Shown here: in pieces, positions 40,725 through 45,516 of the stretch
Position numbering within the stretch: position 1 is the first letter of the stretch
Layout: each line of letters opens with the position of its first letter
Source of the DNA: Acidobacteriota bacterium
GTDB taxonomy: Bacteria > Acidobacteriota > Vicinamibacteria > Vicinamibacterales > UBA2999
Assembly: GCA_021730945.1 (NCBI GenBank)
Contig: JAKFYH010000015.1
Span: forward strand, 1 to 45,516
Reading direction: 5' to 3'
Length of the DNA: 45,516 bases
Notes under the pieces: generated by a model
Databases searched by the model: none
The model's input: only the letters and a program-made list of their open reading frames with translations
Told to the model about the DNA's origin: nothing
Translations under genes and position numbers: made by a program

Positions 40725-42752
40725 ATGACCATTCAAAACTGGGTAACTGAGGTCCGTCGTCGTGGTTCACCCCTCGGAATGCACTACCTTTGCTACGGGC
40801 TGAACAAGTATGTTCCGTACCTCTTTGGGATACCCTTCCAGTACAGCAACGTCGTATATGTCGACTCGCGACTTCGCAAACTAAAGGAAGAGGACGAGCT
40901 GCTGAAGCAGCTCTTACGCGACGCCTTCGAACGTGACAACCGCTACTTCCTGAATGTTGCCAGCCGCATCCGCATTGATGCACAGATCCTAGGGTCATTC
41001 GTAACGCACTCCTTAAGTGAAGCAGCCGTCCGCGACACCGAAGAGCGTCATTTACCACGGCTCCTCACATCGTACGTGAGCCTCATGAGTCACTTTGGCG
41101 CATATTTTCGGCTCATGGAGCCAGCGGTATCGACACTTGAGACGATGATGAGCGCGCTCCTGCACACGCACTTGGCGTCGGAAAAGGAGGTGCAATCTGC
41201 GTTGCTCACTCTGTGCGTGTCGCCAGAACTGGACTACGTTAAGCGAGAGCGGCGTGCCCTTCTCGCGATTGCGGTCAATGCGGACAAGATGCTCGGCGAA
41301 ACCGCCAGAGACACCCTCCCAGCAGCAGAGTACGCAGAGCGCTGTGAACGGTGTCCCGAACTCTTCAGGGAGCTCGTATCACATGCACATGTCTTCGGTT
41401 GGATGGGCACCGCCGACCACCTCGGAGCGCAATTTTCAGCCGCCGCTTATGCCGTTCAGATTCACGATCTGAAGCTCGACCCAGCGATGGAGCTCGCGAC
41501 TCTTGAGCAAGTCGATCAACGACAACTTCGAACGTCGGAAAAGGTAATCACGCAGATCGTCGACGGCGAGCGCTCGAAGGCACTGGTACAGTCCGCGCGT
41601 GAATACGACTACATCAACGCTTTCGTTAAGGAAACAGTTCTTTCGAATCAACAGGGGGCGGAGTACCTACTCGAGCGAATCGCGCGTGCTCTTGAAATCG
41701 ATAGAGATACGCTAATCATGTTTACCTTCGAAGAGATCCTGGGCGCCCTGGCGGCCGACGGGCCGCTCGACTCTGGGCTGCGACGGCTCGCTGCTGAAAG
41801 ACGGGATGATTGGGCGATGCAGATCGTCGACGGCGACATCTCATTGCACTCAGGTGATGCTCTCCAGAGCTTTAGGGGCCATTTCGAGGAACCGACTTAT
41901 AGCAATCTTGATTCAGTCCGAGGGGTGCCAGCGAGCCTCGGAACAGTCACTGCGACCGTTCGCGTAGTGGACTCCATCAACGAATTCGCGATCCTTCAAC
42001 GTGGCGACATCATCGTCGCATCAATGACCACGCCCGAATACAACTCCATAATGGATCGCATCACAGGAATCATCACAGATGAAGGTGGCGTCACAAGTCA
42101 TGCTGGGAGCCTCGCGCGAGAGAGGCGAATCCCGTGCATCGTCGGTACCAAGATAGCCACAAGGGTGTTCGCTGACAACGATGTTGTCGAACTCGACGCA
42201 GACAAAGGCGTCGCCACTCGACTCAGTAGTGGCCGCATTCCAGACGAAGCGCCGTCCGGCACTCACCACGTCGCTCCTGAAAAGCGGAGCCCCTCACCTG
42301 GCCTGGCGCCGATTCTACTGGTCGAGGATCAGACTGAGTGGCAACGCGACCTCCGCGATGCGCTCCGAAAGGAGCAGTTCCCTCCTGATCTCATTAGCGC
42401 TGTGCCGGACGACTTGCAGGCTCGCAGCGTATTTCGGTCCTTGAAGAAGGTTGGGACGCCGCCAGCGCTTGTTGTATCTGACCTCTTTCTTCGCGGATAC
42501 AAGCTTGCTGGCGTTGAGCTCGTAGAGCATCTCGTGGGCAAAGAAGATTACTCGCCGACGCAGGTTATCGTCTATTCTCGGCTGACTTGGAAAGAGAGCG
42601 TTTTGGCGGACGTTCGGGAGGAAGCACTCGCCCGTCTGTTGGAGTGCGGTGTGTCTCAGAAATTGGGCAACTTGTTTGCGAAGCAAGAGACGACTGCCAC
42701 TCAACTGGCAGCTCATCTCATAGCCATTCTTAGACGACGGGGACAACTATGA
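40725..42752 (+). CDS. Helical domain, phosphohistidine swivel domain and C-terminal receiver domain fusion
   Basis: This 675-residue protein has three parts. Residues 1-400 are mainly helical; the stretch EYDYINAFVKETVLSN to TLIMFTFEEILGAL resembles the central linker of PEP-utilising enzymes. Residues 400-500 form the mobile swivel domain: GDIIVASMTTPEYN, TDEGGVTSHAGSLARERRIP with His459, and the Gly/Val-rich end VELDADKGVATRL. Residues 528-670 form a receiver (REC) domain with Glu534-Asp535, phosphoacceptor Asp586 in VVSDLFL, Ser618 in VIVYSRL and Lys646 in GVSQKL. The C-terminal PEP/pyruvate barrel is missing. Together with the upstream ATP-binding protein it has the AP-RP-His order of rifampin phosphotransferase, with REC added. 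Its stop overlaps the start of the channel gene. The substrate is unknown. Confidence 0.85.
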   Translation: MTIQNWVTEVRRRGSPLGMHYLCYGLNKYVPYLFGIPFQYSNVVYVDSRLRKLKEEDELLKQLLRDAFERDNRYFLNVASRIRIDAQILGSFVTHSLSEAAVRDTEERHLPRLLTSYVSLMSHFGAYFRLMEPAVSTLETMMSALLHTHLASEKEVQSALLTLCVSPELDYVKRERRALLAIAVNADKMLGETARDTLPAAEYAERCERCPELFRELVSHAHVFGWMGTADHLGAQFSAAAYAVQIHDLKLDPAMELATLEQVDQRQLRTSEKVITQIVDGERSKALVQSAREYDYINAFVKETVLSNQQGAEYLLERIARALEIDRDTLIMFTFEEILGALAADGPLDSGLRRLAAERRDDWAMQIVDGDISLHSGDALQSFRGHFEEPTYSNLDSVRGVPASLGTVTATVRVVDSINEFAILQRGDIIVASMTTPEYNSIMDRITGIITDEGGVTSHAGSLARERRIPCIVGTKIATRVFADNDVVELDADKGVATRLSSGRIPDEAPSGTHHVAPEKRSPSPGLAPILLVEDQTEWQRDLRDALRKEQFPPDLISAVPDDLQARSVFRSLKKVGTPPALVVSDLFLRGYKLAGVELVEHLVGKEDYSPTQVIVYSRLTWKESVLADVREEALARLLECGVSQKLGNLFAKQETTATQLAAHLIAILRRRGQL

Positions 42753-43591
42753 GCGTCGAAGGCGTCGTTAACTGGGCTCGCGTGCGGTATCGGAGAGCGG
42801 CAGCGGGCGCAGGCAAAGTTATTAGACGCCTTCGTGGCACACGTGCGACAGATGTTGTCCGACGAGGCCATCTCTATTATCGGAGATACAGCCTGGCTAT
42901 CTTCTGCGCGCTGCTGGGCGTGGTCCCGCTGACAGGCGTGTTGCTGTTTTCGTCAGACACATGGAACTTGGCTACGACTGTCGGCTTGTCGCTGCTGCCG
43001 CTGTCCGTTGCTTTGCTGTTCTTGAACGTCATTGGCTACGACCTTATGCCCGCCGTGACACCAACTGATGTTCTGGAAGATCTTCAAGCAGATCGCGACA
43101 TGAAAGGCAAGATTTCAGACATCCAGACGCAGCGTGACCAACTCGTACAGAAAGACGCCGGCAAAGAAGATATGCGCGCGGCGCTCAAACCGCTAATGCT
43201 GAATTTCCTCGACGAGTACCGAGACGCTGCGAGGCTGGTCTTTATGGGGAGGATGCTGCGTTACATGCTGGTCCTTTTCTTGATGCTGACGATCTTCGCG
43301 TGCATCAGCAGGGTTCTCGTCTTGACGGACGGGTCGCATTACAAGGATGCATCGCTTGCAGCCTCTTCGGATTTCGTCGACCATCTGTATTTCGCAGTCG
43401 TGACGCTTGCAACAATCGGGTACGGAGACATATCACCAACCTCCTGGGAGGGACGACTGGCCTGCATTCTTGAAGGGCTGATGGTGATCTTCAGTGTGTC
43501 CGTTCTACTGAACTACATCATGGCGCACGAGGGCAAGCGTGACGAGCGTCTGCGGGAGGCGTTGACGCGACATTTCGACGTCGCGATCTGA
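42749..43591 (+). CDS. Two-plus-two-helix potassium channel protein
   Basis: This 280-residue membrane protein has two N-terminal helices (about 48-67 and 73-97), a cytoplasmic charged linker of about 70 residues (100-165), a third helix (170-192), a pore loop with selectivity filter TLATIGYGD (219-227), and a final helix (237-259). The filter is the K+ channel signature, so tetrameric K+ conduction is likely. There is no RCK/TrkA-N nucleotide domain, so gating must come from elsewhere, perhaps from the linker or from the partner protein. The ATG overlaps the upstream stop (ATGA), strong evidence of translational coupling with the swivel/REC gene. Confidence 0.9.
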   Translation: MSVEGVVNWARVRYRRAAAGAGKVIRRLRGTRATDVVRRGHLYYRRYSLAIFCALLGVVPLTGVLLFSSDTWNLATTVGLSLLPLSVALLFLNVIGYDLMPAVTPTDVLEDLQADRDMKGKISDIQTQRDQLVQKDAGKEDMRAALKPLMLNFLDEYRDAARLVFMGRMLRYMLVLFLMLTIFACISRVLVLTDGSHYKDASLAASSDFVDHLYFAVVTLATIGYGDISPTSWEGRLACILEGLMVIFSVSVLLNYIMAHEGKRDERLREALTRHFDVAI

Positions 43592-43680
43592 CGGACACCA
43601 CGCGTGGACATTCGCGCCAACCAGACAGCAGGCGCCGGACCTAAGTTTCACTCGTAAACCTACCCTCGTGGAATGAGACC

Positions 43681-44988
43681 ATGCTTGACGCACTAGAGCG
43701 GCACTTCGAGTTCTCGAAATACCAAACGTCGTTCCGCCGGGAAGTACTTGCGGGCGTCACGACCTTTGTGGCGCTGGCATACATCTTTGCGGTCAATCCG
43801 GCCATTCTCAGCGCTGCGGGCATCCCGTTCGATGCGGTGCTGTTCGCCACCGCGTTCTGTTCGGCGTTTGCAACAGCATTGATGGGTTTCTGGGCAAACA
43901 AGCCGTTCTCTCTCGCGCCCGGAATGGGCATGAACGCGTACGTGGCGCAGTACGTCGTTCAAGTGCTCGGCATACCGTGGCCAGTAGCACTGGGCATCGT
44001 GTTTTGGTCGGGCGTCCTGAACGTGGCTTTGTCCGTGAGCCCGATCCGCGATCGCATTATTCGTTCCATACCGGAGTCGCTGAAGAACGGTATCGCAGTT
44101 GGAGTAGGCGTCTTTATTGCGCTGATCGGGCTTCGGACTGCTGGGGTCCTGCAGTACAGCGGCGTTCAGATTCAGGGGTTCGGCGATCTCGGTGCCACGC
44201 CTGTTTTGCTCACTGGCGCGGGCGTCGTCCTGATGTCCCTGCTCCACTTCGGAAAAGTCACAGGCTCCATTCTGATTGGCATGATCGCTCTCACCGTGGT
44301 GGGCGTTGTCTTCGGCCTTTCGCAGGCGCCCACTGCTCTCGTCGCGGTGCCGCGAGGAGCCTTCGACGCTTTCTTTGCCCTCGACCTTATTGGCGCGTTG
44401 GCGCCTTCGACGTGGACCATTCTCATCGCGCTGTTCTTGATCGACTTTTTTTCAAGCGTGGGAACCTTTATCGGCGTGTCACTCTCAACCAACCTTCTGG
44501 ATAAGAACGGTGAGATGCCACAGATGCGTGAGGCGCTGATAGCGGACAGCCTTGCGACGCCGGTTGGCGCGATCTTTGGAACAACCAGTATCACGACGTA
44601 CATCGAGACGGCCGCCGGCGTACAAGCTGGCGGGCGAACTGGATTCACTGCGTTAGTAGTCGCAGCGCTGATGCTTCCGATGCTGTTCTTCTCGCCGATC
44701 GTGAGCGTGATTCCTGGATTCGCAACTGCGCCAGCTTTGATCTTTGTCGGCGTTCTGATGATGACGCCCATTCGGTCGGTGAGAGAGTACGATCTGGCCG
44801 GCCAGATTGGCTTCGTGGTCCTTGTCTTGGGCACCCTGGCGACGTTTGCGATTGATCAAGGAATGCTTTACGGGTTTTCAGCTTTCATCATTCTCAAATG
44901 GCTGACCAGGCGCCAGCAGGAGATCAGTGGTTTTCTGTATGTCACTACCCTGGTATTGATTGTTGGAAAGCTCATCTCCCTGCTGTAG
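43681..44988 (+). CDS. NCS2-family permease, AzgA/PbuG-type purine transporter
   Basis: This 435-residue transporter has 12 or more hydrophobic segments. Family motifs of the AzgA branch are FVALAYIFAVNPAILSAAG, APGMGMNAYVAQYVV, ISLGVSLSTNLL-like text (here FIGVSLSTNLLDKNGEMP) and TSITTYIETAAGVQAGGRTG. Members import adenine, hypoxanthine or guanine by proton symport. It starts 89 bases after the channel gene, so it may be a separate transcription unit. No purine riboswitch was seen in that gap. GC and codon use resemble the island cargo rather than the core. Confidence 0.93.
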   Translation: MLDALERHFEFSKYQTSFRREVLAGVTTFVALAYIFAVNPAILSAAGIPFDAVLFATAFCSAFATALMGFWANKPFSLAPGMGMNAYVAQYVVQVLGIPWPVALGIVFWSGVLNVALSVSPIRDRIIRSIPESLKNGIAVGVGVFIALIGLRTAGVLQYSGVQIQGFGDLGATPVLLTGAGVVLMSLLHFGKVTGSILIGMIALTVVGVVFGLSQAPTALVAVPRGAFDAFFALDLIGALAPSTWTILIALFLIDFFSSVGTFIGVSLSTNLLDKNGEMPQMREALIADSLATPVGAIFGTTSITTYIETAAGVQAGGRTGFTALVVAALMLPMLFFSPIVSVIPGFATAPALIFVGVLMMTPIRSVREYDLAGQIGFVVLVLGTLATFAIDQGMLYGFSAFIILKWLTRRQQEISGFLYVTTLVLIVGKLISLL

Positions 44989-44992
44989 GTGT

Positions 44993-45014
44993 GTTCGGCG
45001 AATCTGGACCGAAC
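44993..45014 (+). terminator. Hairpin after the NCS2 permease
   Basis: GTTCGG (44993-44998) pairs with CCGAAC (45009-45014) just after the permease stop, between two convergent genes. There is no strong T run. Confidence 0.4.
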
Positions 45015-45040
45015 GTTAATCCCCTTCGGGAGGTTCTGAT

Positions 45041-45274
45041 TCAGGCCACTTTGACGAACCGAGTAAGGACGCGCTCGTAGACGTGCTCGGGAATGCGCAG
45101 CGTACGGTAGACCCGTCTGCCCTTGCGCGGATGGCAGAGGATGATTGCGCCTGGCTCGTTCATGAACAGCCGGCGGACGGTCTCGGCGTTCACCTTCAGC
45201 CGCTCGGCGACCTCCTCCACGGTAAGGAGGGTATCCGTCACGTCGACCCGAGAGGCGGCAGCCTCGTTGTGCAT
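45041..45274 (-). CDS. Excisionase-like helix-turn-helix DNA-binding protein
   Basis: This 77-residue protein has an HTH_17/MerR-like winged helix motif: LLTVEEVAERLKVNAETVRRLF, followed by a basic wing CHPRKGRRVYRTLRIPE. Proteins of this kind act as recombination directionality factors or small regulators in integrative elements. ATG 45274 was chosen; the frame is open upstream and could start at 45340. It points toward the island cargo and may belong to the same element as the integrase, which lies about 6 kb away. Confidence 0.78.
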   Translation of the reverse strand: MHNEAAASRVDVTDTLLTVEEVAERLKVNAETVRRLFMNEPGAIILCHPRKGRRVYRTLRIPEHVYERVLTRFVKVA

Positions 45275-45394
45275 GCCCCCTTCTGAGGCAGACCCCGTGC
45301 CAGTGTTCTCATCGCGTCGTGCGATGTCCGGCGCGAACAATCAGGCGAGGTGCGCCGCTCGGAAATCATGGGTGTGCGTCATGGCGAAGTGAGC

Positions 45395-45516
45395 TTGACC
45401 CGATTTCGTGGACACCTTCCGAAAGGTGGATACGATGGCACGTATGGGATCAAGCAAGGCCGGCCGACGAGTCCGGCGGCAGTTCAGTGACGAGTTTCGA
45501 GCCGGCGCCGTTCGGC
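45395..45516 (+). mobile_element. Left end of an IS3-family insertion sequence (partial)
   Basis: TGACCCGATTTCGTGGACACC at 45395 resembles the terminal inverted repeat of IS3-family elements, and a transposase frame begins 40 bases inside. The element runs off the right edge, so its right end, target duplication and length cannot be seen. Confidence 0.7.
45435..45516 (+). CDS. IS3-family transposase OrfA, N-terminal fragment
   Basis: The frame from ATG 45435 gives MARMGSSKAGRRVRRQFS and then DEFRAGAVR, the opening of IS3/IS911-type OrfA proteins, which bind the terminal repeats by an HTH. The window ends after 27 codons. The full gene would normally be about 100 codons and frameshift into orfB. 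Confidence 0.75.
   Translation, partial: MARMGSSKAGRRVRRQFSDEFRAGAVR

Noticed and set aside
43592-43680. Purine riboswitch before the NCS2 permease
   Set aside because: The 89-base gap has no purine-aptamer junction sequences or paired loops that I can fold.

Overview
The window looks like a piece of chromosome from a high-GC Gram-negative bacterium, most likely an Acidobacteriota member of the Vicinamibacteria type. This is inference from GC-rich coding, a lipid-asymmetric cell envelope gene set (MltG, Slt, EnvC-like, outer-membrane barrel), a zapA-6S RNA linkage, and many short palindromic repeats between and inside genes. No marker gene search was possible.

Layout. 1-2950: heat-shock cluster with a dnaK-hsp20 operon on the minus strand, a divergent second hsp20, and a nested inverted-repeat array at the left edge. 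The DnaK lacks most of its helical lid. 2946-8225: a tightly overlapping plus-strand housekeeping run (ymdB-type phosphodiesterase, xseA, xseB, ispA, tlyA, nadK). 8290-9783: mltG and ruvX on the minus strand. 9808-12397: degenerate EnvC-like LytM protein, an S41 protein whose catalytic Ser and Lys are replaced, and HU. 12480-19982: tRNA-Val, then the translation block thrS-infC-rpmI-rplT-pheS-pheT and a zapB-like/zapA pair. infC appears to start at AUC. PheT lacks the usual tRNA-binding OB-fold domain, and pheS and pheT carry copies of the same palindromic repeat read in the same frame. 20088-24848: 6S RNA, thiL, a 3D-domain protein, cstA and an outer-membrane protein. 24857-31650: four genes for large multi-spanning membrane proteins of GT-C type and a methyltransferase. 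31647-37761: aminotransferase, Slt, a GAF-like protein, a spermidine-synthase-like protein and a VapBC pair.

37886-45516: tmRNA followed 88 bases later by a tyrosine integrase, the usual arrangement of an island inserted at ssrA. The cargo has visibly lower GC and looser codon use than the left 38 kb. It contains a three-gene set: a PPDK_N/ATP-binding protein, a protein with a helical domain, a phosphohistidine swivel domain and a C-terminal receiver domain, and a two-plus-two-helix potassium channel whose start overlaps the previous stop. The first two genes together have the domain order of a rifampin-phosphotransferase-like enzyme split in two, with a receiver domain added. This looks like a phosphotransfer-to-ion-channel module, possibly a defence or stress-response system, and I do not know it as a described system. 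A purine-type NCS2 permease, a small excisionase-like HTH gene and the left end of an IS3-family element follow. The right end of the island is not visible.
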